From: Competibacter sp963695105
GTDB lineage: Bacteria; Pseudomonadota; Gammaproteobacteria; Competibacterales; Competibacteraceae
DNA: 64,000 nt
Direction of reading: 5' to 3'
Assembly (NCBI GenBank): GCA_963695105.1
Contig: CAVOGC010000054.1
Coordinates: forward strand, 3,588-67,587
Shown here: piece after piece, positions 25,293 through 33,321 of the stretch
Numbering within the stretch: the stretch's first letter is position 1
Layout: every line of letters starts with the position of its first letter
The notes under the pieces: model-generated
What the model saw: only the letters and a program-made list of their open reading frames with translations
Told to the model about the DNA's origin: nothing
Databases searched by the model: none
Program-made: the position numbers and the translations under genes

Positions 25293-26981
25293 TCAGGCAT
25301 CCGTCGACCAAGCGCCGAGCAGCAAACCGACGCCGACGCCGCCCAACAGCCAGATCAGCAGCGGTGTCTGCCAAATATCGATGCTGTTTTGAGCGTTGAA
25401 TCCCAGCAGCACCGCGGCGCAGACCATCAGCGCGGCGCCCACCACGGAATGAAAATTGCGCCGGTTGGCGCGACGCAGATCACGCCGCAAATATTCCGTT
25501 TCTTGCTTGTGCAGTTGCACCGTCAGCCCACCGGCGTTCGCCTGCCGGAGCAGGTGATAAACCAGATTTGGCAGATCCGGTGTCTGGTCGATCCAGCGCG
25601 GTATGTGATATTTAATGCGCCTGATGAAGGAGCGCGGGCCAACCCGGTCGCGCATCCAGCTTTCCAGAAACGGTTTGGCGGTCTTCCACAGATCCAGTTC
25701 GGGATCGAGTTGCCGCCCCAATCCCTCAATATTGAGCAGGGTCTTTTGCAGCAGCATGAGCTGCGGTTGCACTTCCATGTTGAAGCGGCGGGCGGTCTGA
25801 AACAGTGTCAGCAGAAAAACGCCGAAGGAGATATCCTTGAGTGGACGGTCGAAGATCGGCTCCGACACGGTGCGGATGGCCGACTCAAATTCGTCTATCC
25901 GGGTTTCCGCCGGCACCCAGCCGGATTCGATATGCAGTTCCGCCACCCGGCGGTAATCGCGGTGAAAAAACGCCAGGAAGTTTTCCGCCAGGTAATGCTG
26001 GTCGGTCGGGCTCAACGTACCGATGATGCCGAAGTCCACGGCGATGTAGCTGGGATTGTCCGGATGTTCGGCGTTGACGAAGATGTTGCCGGGATGCATG
26101 TCCGCGTGAAAAAAACTGTCGCGGAATACCTGGGTAAAAAAAACCTCCACCCCCCGTTCCGACAGCTTCTTCAAATCCACTCCGCGCCGCCGCAGCTCGG
26201 CGATATCGCCCACGGGGACACCGTGGATCTGCTCCATCACCAGCACCTCGCGGCGGGTCTCCGGCCAGAATACCTCGGGTACGTACAGGACCGGGGAGTT
26301 CTGGAAATTGCGCCGCAGTTGGCTGGCGTTGGCGGCCTCGCGAATCAGATCCAGTTCATCGAAAATGGTCTTTTCATACTCGGTCACAACCTCAACCGGC
26401 CGCAGCCGGCGTCCCTCTCGCCAGTAGCGCTGCGCCAGGCTAGCGATGATGTACAGCAGTTCCACATCGCGGCGGATGGTCTTTTCGATGCCGGGTCGCA
26501 CCACCTTGACCACCACCTGCCGACCGCCGCGCAAGCGGGCGGTATGCACTTGGGCAATCGAGGCGGAAGCCAGCGGCTGAAAACTGAATTCTTCGAAAAA
26601 CGCCTCCAGCGGCTGGCCGTAGGCTTTCTCGACGATGGCCCGCGCCCGCTCGCCAGGAAAGGGCGGCACCCGGTCTTGCAGCTTGGCCAGCTCCAGAGCG
26701 ATATCGTCCGGCAGCAGGTCGCGGCGAGTGGACAGCATTTGTCCGAACTTGACGAAGATCGGCCCCAAATCTTCCAGCGTCAGGCGAATGCGGGCGCCGC
26801 GCGGCAGATCCAGTTGCTGGCGTGGCACCCAGTTCCACGGCAACAGGTGCCGCAGAAAGCCGATCGGCCGAAACAGATGGGTCGCCAGCACGATGTCGTC
26901 CAGACCGTGGCGCACCAACACCCGGTTGATGTGCAGCAAGCGCAGCAATTGGGCGGGGCCGAACATGCGAAGTTCGCGCAT
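25293..26981 (-). CDS. ubiB: Ubiquinone biosynthesis atypical kinase UbiB
   Basis: UbiB is an ADCK/ABC1-type ATPase needed for ubiquinone synthesis at the inner membrane. Its 562 residues include the family signature VKFGQMLSTRRDLLP (KxGQ) at about 75-89, an Ala-rich nucleotide loop (PLASASIAQVH), the catalytic HADMHPGNIF and DFGIIG motifs, and two C-terminal transmembrane helices (about 500-520 and 533-555). It is the last gene of hslVU-DUF971-ubiEJB. Confidence 0.95.
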   Translation of the reverse strand: MRELRMFGPAQLLRLLHINRVLVRHGLDDIVLATHLFRPIGFLRHLLPWNWVPRQQLDLPRGARIRLTLEDLGPIFVKFGQMLSTRRDLLPDDIALELAKLQDRVPPFPGERARAIVEKAYGQPLEAFFEEFSFQPLASASIAQVHTARLRGGRQVVVKVVRPGIEKTIRRDVELLYIIASLAQRYWREGRRLRPVEVVTEYEKTIFDELDLIREAANASQLRRNFQNSPVLYVPEVFWPETRREVLVMEQIHGVPVGDIAELRRRGVDLKKLSERGVEVFFTQVFRDSFFHADMHPGNIFVNAEHPDNPSYIAVDFGIIGTLSPTDQHYLAENFLAFFHRDYRRVAELHIESGWVPAETRIDEFESAIRTVSEPIFDRPLKDISFGVFLLTLFQTARRFNMEVQPQLMLLQKTLLNIEGLGRQLDPELDLWKTAKPFLESWMRDRVGPRSFIRRIKYHIPRWIDQTPDLPNLVYHLLRQANAGGLTVQLHKQETEYLRRDLRRANRRNFHSVVGAALMVCAAVLLGFNAQNSIDIWQTPLLIWLLGGVGVGLLLGAWSTDA

Positions 26982-26995
26982 TGACAGAAAAGAGC

Positions 26996-27607
26996 CTAAA
27001 CCGGCTCGCCGGCCATCGGCCGCCGGCGCAGGCGTTCGACCCGCGCGGCCAGCCGGTCGGTGTCTTCGCGCAGGAGGTCCACGGCATTCAAAAACCGCTC
27101 GATCATTGGGCGCGGCGGCAACAAACGCAGCTCCTGTTGCAAATACTCGCCGCTATCGCGCAGCAGGACATCGCCAGTCCGCCCGCTCCAGGCACGCAGG
27201 CCATGCCACAAGCCGCTGAGGTGACGAGCGGCCACATCTCCGACAACCCGCGACAGTTGCTCTTCCCAGTCGATGTCCAGCCGCGCCAGAATGGCTTGGA
27301 ACTCCCGCCCCACCCCGACATCGCCCTCGATGGCGATCTCGCCGCCATCGGCGCGCCGCCCGCGCCATTGCCGGAACAGCGCCGCAGGCGTGGCACGAAT
27401 CCGCACGCTGGGTTCAACCTCACAGCGGTCCGTTACTTGAATGCCGCCGGGCTCGGGCAGCAGATAGAAGGTGATCGCCATGCCGCTCGGTTCGACCGCG
27501 ATTACGTGACCGCTCAGCGCGCCCAAGCGAGCGAGCACCTCCGGGTCCAGGCGCAAAACCAGGTTGAGCGCGGTCTCCAAACTGGCGGCGATCACAGCGG
27601 GTGTCAC
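26996..27607 (-). CDS. ubiJ: Ubiquinone biosynthesis accessory factor UbiJ (SCP2-like)
   Basis: UbiJ is a lipid-binding scaffold protein for the aerobic Ubi complex. Its 203 residues have an N-terminal SCP2-like domain (VEPSVRIRATPAALFRQW, GDVGVGREFQAIL) and a C-terminal helical tail rich in Arg and Leu. A GTG at 27607, preceded by AGGAG, is the best start; the frame opens further upstream into ubiE. Its position between ubiE and ubiB is the standard gammaproteobacterial order. Confidence 0.9.
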   Translation of the reverse strand: MTPAVIAASLETALNLVLRLDPEVLARLGALSGHVIAVEPSGMAITFYLLPEPGGIQVTDRCEVEPSVRIRATPAALFRQWRGRRADGGEIAIEGDVGVGREFQAILARLDIDWEEQLSRVVGDVAARHLSGLWHGLRAWSGRTGDVLLRDSGEYLQQELRLLPPRPMIERFLNAVDLLREDTDRLAARVERLRRRPMAGEPV

Positions 27608-27653
27608 GCGAGGCTCCTGGATAGGATGGGGTCGGAGAAGAGATTGAGGAGGA

Positions 27654-28403
27654 TCAAAACTTGTAGCCGCGATGCACCGCAACAATGCCACCGGTCAAGT
27701 TGAAGTACTGGCAACGCTCAAAGCCCGCCGCCTCCATCAGCCGTAGCAGGGTTTCCTGATCTGGATGCAGGCGGATGGACTCGGCCAGATAACGGTAGCT
27801 GGCGGCATCGCCGGCCACCAACTGGCCCAGGACGGGCAGCACCGCGAAGGAATACAGATCGTAGGCCGGCTTCAGGCCCGGCGCGATCGGATGGGAAAAC
27901 TCCAGGATGACCGCCCGCCCGCCCGGCTTGAGCGCCCGATACATATCCGCCAGCGCTCGCTCCTTGCGGGTCACGTTGCGCAGTCCGAAGCCAATGGTGA
28001 TGCAATCGAAGGTATGATCGGGAAACGGCAGTTGCTCGGCATCGAGCTGGGCGTAGGCGATATTGCCCACCGCGCCCTCGTCGATCAGCCGCCTGCGACC
28101 CTCGCCCAACATGCGGGCGTTGATGTCGGATAGCACCACCAGTCCCTTCGGCCCGACCAGAGGCAGCAATCGACCGGTCAGATCGCCGGTGCCGCCGGCC
28201 AGATCCAGCACCCGCTCGCCCGGTCGCACGCCGCTGACGCTCACCGCAAACCGCTTCCATAAACGGTGTACACCGAGCGACATCAGATCGTTCATCAGAT
28301 CGTACTTGCGGGCAACGGAATCGAACACGTCCGCCACCTTGCGGGCCTTCTCGGCGGCGGCCACTTTCTGGTAGCCGAAATGCGTGGTTTCGGGGTGTTC
28401 CAT
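27654..28403 (-). CDS. ubiE: Ubiquinone/menaquinone C-methyltransferase UbiE
   Basis: This SAM-dependent enzyme C-methylates the demethylated quinol precursors. Its 249 residues have the SAM motif VLDLAGGTGDLTGRLL at about 64-79, the signature YDLMNDLMSLGVHRLWK near the N-terminus, and the GFGLRNVTRKE post-motif. ATG 28403 preceded by AGGAA is preferred over a TTG seven codons earlier. Confidence 0.96.
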   Translation of the reverse strand: MEHPETTHFGYQKVAAAEKARKVADVFDSVARKYDLMNDLMSLGVHRLWKRFAVSVSGVRPGERVLDLAGGTGDLTGRLLPLVGPKGLVVLSDINARMLGEGRRRLIDEGAVGNIAYAQLDAEQLPFPDHTFDCITIGFGLRNVTRKERALADMYRALKPGGRAVILEFSHPIAPGLKPAYDLYSFAVLPVLGQLVAGDAASYRYLAESIRLHPDQETLLRLMEAAGFERCQYFNLTGGIVAVHRGYKF

Positions 28404-28432
28404 GCTCGCGGGTTCCTGGGACAAATACCGGT

Positions 28433-28789
28433 TCAGATCGGGCGCTGGTGACCGGCTTCGGCCAGCCGCCGCAGATAATCCTGCCAGTTGCGCTCCTGAT
28501 TCACGCCCAGATCATACAGGATGTTCCAGGAATACAGGCCGGTCGAGTGGCCGTCGTCGAACACCAGCTTGACCGCGTAGTGGCCCACCGGTTCGATGGC
28601 GCTGATGTTGACCGTCTCCTTACCGATCACCAGGGTGGCGCTGCCGGGTCCGTGGCCGCGTACTTCGGCCGAGGGCGAAAACACCCGCAGGTACTCGCAG
28701 GGCAACTCGAAGCGCGCGCCGTCCTCGAAGGCGACTTCCAGAACGCGGGACACCTGGCGCAGTTTGATTTCGGTGGGATGCGTGCTCAT
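28433..28789 (-). CDS. DUF971 family protein
   Basis: This 118-residue protein of the DUF971 family (GBBH-like N-terminal fold) contains LPCEYLRVFSPSAEVRGHG and the C-terminal DDGHSTGLYSWNILYDLG. The biochemical role is unknown; gene order hslU-DUF971-ubiE is conserved in many Gammaproteobacteria. Short gaps to both neighbours suggest one transcript. Confidence 0.9.
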   Translation of the reverse strand: MSTHPTEIKLRQVSRVLEVAFEDGARFELPCEYLRVFSPSAEVRGHGPGSATLVIGKETVNISAIEPVGHYAVKLVFDDGHSTGLYSWNILYDLGVNQERNWQDYLRRLAEAGHQRPI

Positions 28790-28798
28790 GGTCGGGCT

Positions 28799-30133
28799 TC
28801 ACAGAATGTAACGGGTTAGATCTTCGTGCTTGATCAGTTCGCCCAAATGGGCGTCGACATAGGCCAGATCGACGGTCACCGCCTGACCGGAACGGTCGGG
28901 CGCTTCGAAGGAAATCGTTTCCAGCAGCCGCTCCATGACAGTGTGCAGGCGGCGGGCGCCGATGTTTTCGGTGCGTTCGTTGACCTGGCAGGCGACCTCG
29001 GCCAGGCGGCGCACCCCATCCGCCGCAAACTTCAAACCGACGCCTTCGGTTTTCAGCAGCGCCGTGTACTGTTCGGTGAGAGAGGCATCCGGTTCGGTCA
29101 GAATCCGCACGAAATCCTCGGTGCTCAGAGCGCTGAGTTCCACCCGTATTGGCAAGCGGCCCTGTAATTCGGGGATCAGATCGGACGGTTTGGCCAGATG
29201 GAATGCCCCGGAGGCGATAAAAAGGATGTGGTCGGTGCGCACCATGCCGTACTTGGTGGAAACGGTACAGCCTTCCACCAGTGGCAGCAGATCGCGCTGT
29301 ACGCCCTCGCGCGAGACATCCGGGCCGCCGTACTCGCCGCGCTTGGCCACCTTGTCGATTTCGTCGATGAAGACGATACCGTTCTGCTCCACCGCCGCCA
29401 GCGCCCTGAGTTTCAGTTCGTCCTCGTTGATCATCTTGGCCGCTTCCTCTTCCTGTAGCAGCTTGAGGGCGTCCTGCACCTTGAGCTTGCGGGTGCGAGT
29501 GCGGCCACTGCTCAGGTTCTGAAACAGGCTTTGCAACTGGCTGGTCATTTCTTCCATGCCGGGCGGCGCCATGATCTCCACCCCCACCGGCCGGGCCGTA
29601 ACCTCGATTTCGATTTCACGGTCGTCCAGATCGCCCTTGAGCAGACGGTCACGCATCTTTTGTCGGGTCGTGGAGTGATCCGCTTGCTGCGGTTCGTTGG
29701 CGAACCCGACGCTGCGCGGCTTCGGCAACAGCGTGTCCAGCACCCGCTCGCAGGCGGCTTCCTCGGCGTGGTGACGAACCCTGTGCATCTCCTCCTCGCG
29801 CACCATCTTGACCGCTCCGTCCATCAGATCGCGGATGATGGATTCCACGTCCCGGCCCACGTAGCCGACCTCGGTGAATTTGGTGGCCTCGACCTTGATG
29901 AAGGGCGCACCGGCCAGTTTGGCCAGCCGTCGGGCGATTTCGGTCTTGCCCACCCCGGTCGGGCCGATCATCAGAATATTTTTCGGGGTGATTTCGTTGC
30001 CCAGCGCCGGCTCGACCCGCATCCGCCGCCAACGGTTGCGCAGGGCGATGGCCACAGCCCGCTTGGCGGCATCCTGCCCGATAATGTGTTTGTCCAGTTC
30101 CTGGGCGATTTCTCGGGGGGTCATCTCCGACAT
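28799..30133 (-). CDS. hslU: ATP-dependent protease ATPase subunit HslU
   Basis: HslU is the AAA+ unfoldase ring of the HslUV protease. Its 444 residues show Walker A GPTGVGKTE at about 56-64, the pore loop EVGYVGRDVE, Walker B GIVFIDEIDKVA, and the arginine-finger region of the C-terminal domain. The N-terminus MSEMTPREI matches E. coli HslU. It follows hslV by 67 bases. Confidence 0.97.
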   Translation of the reverse strand: MSEMTPREIAQELDKHIIGQDAAKRAVAIALRNRWRRMRVEPALGNEITPKNILMIGPTGVGKTEIARRLAKLAGAPFIKVEATKFTEVGYVGRDVESIIRDLMDGAVKMVREEEMHRVRHHAEEAACERVLDTLLPKPRSVGFANEPQQADHSTTRQKMRDRLLKGDLDDREIEIEVTARPVGVEIMAPPGMEEMTSQLQSLFQNLSSGRTRTRKLKVQDALKLLQEEEAAKMINEDELKLRALAAVEQNGIVFIDEIDKVAKRGEYGGPDVSREGVQRDLLPLVEGCTVSTKYGMVRTDHILFIASGAFHLAKPSDLIPELQGRLPIRVELSALSTEDFVRILTEPDASLTEQYTALLKTEGVGLKFAADGVRRLAEVACQVNERTENIGARRLHTVMERLLETISFEAPDRSGQAVTVDLAYVDAHLGELIKHEDLTRYIL

Positions 30134-30200
30134 GCTGGGCTACCGTTTGGACGTGTGAGGTAAAGATAAACCGGCGGGCGCACCGATCCCAAACAGCGCA

Positions 30201-30743
30201 TCACGCGGCCGCCAGTTCTTCGAGGGTCAGATTCTCGTTGGTGTATATGCAGATGCCGGCGGCAATTTTCAAGGCCTGTTCGACGATGGTCCGCGCGTCC
30301 AGTTCGGTATGCTTGAGCAGCGCTTGGGCGGCGGCTTGGGCGTAAGCGCCTCCAGAACCGATCGCCGCCAGATCGTTTTCCGGCTCGATCACGTCGCCGT
30401 TACCGGAAAGGATCAGGGTAGCGTGGGGGTCGGCGACGATCAGCAGCGCTTCCAGGCGCCGCAACAAGCGGTCGGTGCGCCAGTCCTTGGCCAGTTCCAC
30501 CGCAGCCCGGGTCAGGTTGCCGCCATGTTTTTCCAGCTTGCCTTCGAAGCGCTCGAACAGCGTGAAGGCATCCGCGGTGCCGCCCGCGAACCCCGCGATC
30601 ACCTTGTTCTGATACAGACGCCGCACCTTGCGGGCGTTGCCCTTCATCACGGTGTTACCCAACGTCACTTGGCCGTCGCCGCCAATCACAACCTGGCCGT
30701 TACGGCGCACGGCCAGCACCGTGGTGCCATGCAATGATTCCAT
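30201..30743 (-). CDS. hslV: ATP-dependent protease peptidase subunit HslV
   Basis: HslV is the threonine protease of the HslUV complex. The 180-residue protein begins MESLHGTTVLAVRR, so the catalytic Thr is residue 7 and a six-residue propeptide must be removed, unlike E. coli HslV, where the Thr follows Met directly. GDGQVTLGNTVMKGNARK and the active-site Lys region are typical. GAGG precedes the ATG. Confidence 0.96.
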   Translation of the reverse strand: MESLHGTTVLAVRRNGQVVIGGDGQVTLGNTVMKGNARKVRRLYQNKVIAGFAGGTADAFTLFERFEGKLEKHGGNLTRAAVELAKDWRTDRLLRRLEALLIVADPHATLILSGNGDVIEPENDLAAIGSGGAYAQAAAQALLKHTELDARTIVEQALKIAAGICIYTNENLTLEELAAA

Positions 30744-30825
30744 GCGATTGCCTCTTGATAGTGTGCGGGATTGTACACGATATCCGGGATACGGCAGAGG
30801 GAACCACGTCTACTCCGGCCGCCGC

Positions 30826-30867
30826 ACAAAAAGAAGCCCCGGTCACAAGGGGGAATGGAACCGGGGC
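30826..30867 (-). terminator. Rho-independent terminator of the RimO-like orphan gene
   Basis: On the minus strand a stem of eight to nine bases (30859-30867 with 30836-30843) encloses a 15-base loop and is followed by CTTCTTTTT. It lies just after the stop of the RimO-like gene and upstream of hslV. Confidence 0.75.
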
Positions 30868-30886
30868 GAATTGATATCCGGTTTGG

Positions 30887-31270
30887 CTAACCGGACATAG
30901 CCCGCTCAGGGAGGGAAGCGGACAGGCGTAAGGGCTTACGCTTACCTTCTGAGATCAGGACAATTCGAGAAAGTTCAATGGCGCTCAACGCGACTTCTGG
31001 CAAGTTTCCACCGAGTCGGTGCTCGCCAATACGTACCCCCGCCATGGCCTGTTCCAGCGCCGCCTTGGCCGGTTTGCCCAAATCCGCCAGTACCGTTATC
31101 CAAGCTGTAGAGCTTGTGGAACAGGCATCCGCCACCACCAGATCCGCCGCTTGATAGGTACACGCCAGGTCGTGGCCCTCGGCTCGCAAACGGCTCAGGA
31201 TTTGTTCGGAGTCCACACCATCGCCTTGGGCAACCAAGGCTGACAAAACCGATTTTGAGGGAAGATTCAT
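30887..31270 (-). CDS. Orphan RimO N-terminal-like protein lacking cluster cysteines
   Basis: This 127-residue protein aligns without gaps to the N-terminal MTTase (UPF0004) domain of RimO. The stretch VDSEQILSRLRAEGHDLACT and the following YQAADLVVADAC match RimO VDSE-IL-LR-EGYD and Y-DAD-V-NTC. RimO's first cluster Cys corresponds to Ala14, the second is kept as Cys50 (36 residues apart, as in E. coli RimO), and the third is absent. There is no radical-SAM or TRAM domain and no room for one before hslV. It has its own terminator. It may be a degenerate remnant or a repurposed protein. ATG 31270 is uncertain; the frame opens to 31354. Confidence 0.65.
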   Translation of the reverse strand: MNLPSKSVLSALVAQGDGVDSEQILSRLRAEGHDLACTYQAADLVVADACSTSSTAWITVLADLGKPAKAALEQAMAGVRIGEHRLGGNLPEVALSAIELSRIVLISEGKRKPLRLSASLPERAMSG

Positions 31271-31481
31271 GGGATCACACATGCGGGTGGACTCGAAATG
31301 AAACGGTGGCATCGGGCCATCGGCCGGAAACCCGAAAAATTTGCAGCGATGCAATCTTGCGAATCAAGCTGGAAAATAGCTATATTGCGAGCCTTTAATA
31401 GTCCGTCAAAGCACCACCACCCGCGCGTCGGCGACGGTGCGTCTTGGATCGGCCAACAGCATCCCTAAGGTTTCAGCAGCC

Positions 31482-31727
31482 ATGAAAAAAGATATTCATC
31501 CCCAGTACCGCGACGTGGTATTCCAGGACATCTCCACCGATTTCGCCTTTCTCACCCGCTCCACCATCACCGCCAAGGACACCATCCAGTGGACTGACGG
31601 CAAGGAATATCCGCTGGTAAAGGTGGAGGTCTCCAGCCAATCTCACCCTTTCTACACCGGCAAACAGAAGATCGTGGATACCGCCGGCCGGGTGGATCGC
31701 TTCCGCCGCAAGTATGGCTTGTCCTGA
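31482..31727 (+). CDS. rpmE2: Ribosomal protein bL31, type B
   Basis: This 81-residue protein is the zinc-independent (type B, C-minus) form of L31. It has no CxxC motifs and shows the typical MKKDIHPQYRDVVFQD start and SHPFYTGKQKIVDTAGRVDRF end. Type B paralogues often replace zinc-containing L31 when zinc is scarce. ATG 31482 gives the family N-terminus; the Shine-Dalgarno is weak. Divergent from the RimO-like orphan. Confidence 0.95.
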   Translation: MKKDIHPQYRDVVFQDISTDFAFLTRSTITAKDTIQWTDGKEYPLVKVEVSSQSHPFYTGKQKIVDTAGRVDRFRRKYGLS

Positions 31728-31747
31728 AGGCCCGACCCGACCCGCTC

Positions 31748-31773
31748 AAGGCATCCTCAGGATGCCTTTTTTT
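31748..31773 (+). terminator. Rho-independent terminator of rpmE2
   Basis: The stem AAGGCATCC with GGATGCCTT (31748-31756 with 31760-31768) has a TCA loop and runs into seven T, 20 bases past the rpmE2 stop. Confidence 0.92.
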
Positions 31774-31967
31774 CCTGCCCGTCCGCATCATCCACACTGA
31801 TCGAGAGGATTTTTCGGCAAAGCCGCATAGTTTGGGTTATCATTGCCATTGCTTAATCAAAAGTGCGTAAGACGCTGAATCAACGTCGGATTACCGCTAG
31901 GTCAACCAGGACGCGACAACGGATGACCCGCCGGTTCCGGCCCATCAATCCACTCTGGAGGTTATAA

Positions 31968-33254
31968 ATGGCAACGATCACCTTAAAGGATGACGTCACT
32001 GGAAAAGCGGCGCAAATGCCAGTGCTGGAGCCGACCTACGGCCATCCCGTGGTGGATATCGGCAAGCTGGCCAAGGAGTTCGGTTACTTCACTTACGACC
32101 CCGGCTTCATGTCCACCGCCAGTTGCCAGAGCGCGATCACCTATCTGGACGGTGACAAGGGCGAACTGCTGTATCGTGGCTTTCCCATCGAACAACTGGC
32201 CGAGCAGTGCAACTTCCTGGAAGTCTGCTACCTGTTGCTTTACGGAGAGTTGCCCAACACCGAAAAGAAGCAGATTTTTGAAACCAGCATCGCCCGGCAC
32301 AATCGGATTCGCGAGAACCTGAGGCGGTTTTTGCACGGCTTCAACCACGACGCCCACCCGATGGCGATGATGGCGGCGGTGGTCAGCTCGCTGTCGGCCT
32401 TCTTCCACGATCGGCTCGATATCCGCGATTACGAGCATCGCATGGTTACCGCCCGCCGGCTGATCGCCAAAATGCCGACCATCGCCGCCGCCTGCTACAA
32501 GCACAGCATCGGCGACCCCACGATTTACCCTCGCGACGACCTGAGCTACACCGGCAACCTGCTGTACATGATGTTCAGCCTTCCCGGCAAGCGCTACGAA
32601 GTGGACCCCATCGCCGAACGGGCGCTGGATATCCTGTTCACGCTGCACGCGGACCACGAGCAGAATGCCTCCACTTCAACCGTGCGGCTGGCCGGATCTT
32701 CGGGCACCAACCCCTACGCGGCGATCGCCGCCGGCATCAGTTGTCTGTGGGGGCCGGCGCACGGCGGCGCCAACGAAGCCGTGCTCCGGATGCTCGAGCA
32801 GATCGGCGATATCAAGAACGTCGACAGTTTTATAGCCAAGGTCAAGGACAAGAACTCCAACGTGCGCTTGATGGGCTTCGGCCATCGCGTTTATAAAAAT
32901 TTCGACCCGCGCGCCAAGATCATCAAGGAAATCTGCCACCAAACCCTGGAATCCTACGGCCACGACCCGCGCCTGGATCTGGCGATGCGGCTGGAAGAGA
33001 TCGCCCTCAGCGACGATTACTTTGTCGAACGCAAGCTGTACCCGAACGTCGATTTCTATTCCGGCATCATTTACAGCGCGCTGCAGATCCCGGTCGAGAT
33101 GTTCACGGTGATGTTCGCCATCGCTCGCACCGCCGGCTGGATCACCCATTGGATGGAAATGATCACCGAAAAGGATCAGAAGATCGGTCGACCGCGGCAG
33201 TTGTATATCGGCGAAACGCGCCGCGACGTGATATCGTTGCAAGAGCGCGAATAA
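31968..33254 (+). CDS. gltA: Citrate synthase GltA (type II)
   Basis: This enzyme condenses acetyl-CoA and oxaloacetate in the TCA cycle. The 428-residue length is that of the hexameric, NADH-regulated gram-negative type. Catalytic residues lie in HADHEQNASTSTVR, GPAHGGANEAVL and MGFGHRVYKNFDPRA. The start ATG follows GGAGG at seven bases. It has its own terminator and an upstream gap of about 190 bases for a promoter. Confidence 0.97.
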   Translation: MATITLKDDVTGKAAQMPVLEPTYGHPVVDIGKLAKEFGYFTYDPGFMSTASCQSAITYLDGDKGELLYRGFPIEQLAEQCNFLEVCYLLLYGELPNTEKKQIFETSIARHNRIRENLRRFLHGFNHDAHPMAMMAAVVSSLSAFFHDRLDIRDYEHRMVTARRLIAKMPTIAAACYKHSIGDPTIYPRDDLSYTGNLLYMMFSLPGKRYEVDPIAERALDILFTLHADHEQNASTSTVRLAGSSGTNPYAAIAAGISCLWGPAHGGANEAVLRMLEQIGDIKNVDSFIAKVKDKNSNVRLMGFGHRVYKNFDPRAKIIKEICHQTLESYGHDPRLDLAMRLEEIALSDDYFVERKLYPNVDFYSGIIYSALQIPVEMFTVMFAIARTAGWITHWMEMITEKDQKIGRPRQLYIGETRRDVISLQERE

Positions 33255-33281
33255 GTTAGCGCTCTCGCGCAGTCCGAGATC

Positions 33282-33312
33282 AAAAAAGGCGATTTTTGAA
33301 TCGCCTTTTTTA
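33282..33312. terminator. Bidirectional terminator gltA / D,D-carboxypeptidase gene
   Basis: The stem AAAAAGGCGATT with AATCGCCTTTTT (33283-33294 with 33299-33310) has T runs on both strands. It lies 28 bases after gltA and about ten bases beyond the stop of the convergent gene. Confidence 0.92.
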
Positions 33313-33321
33313 TTGGTTGGC

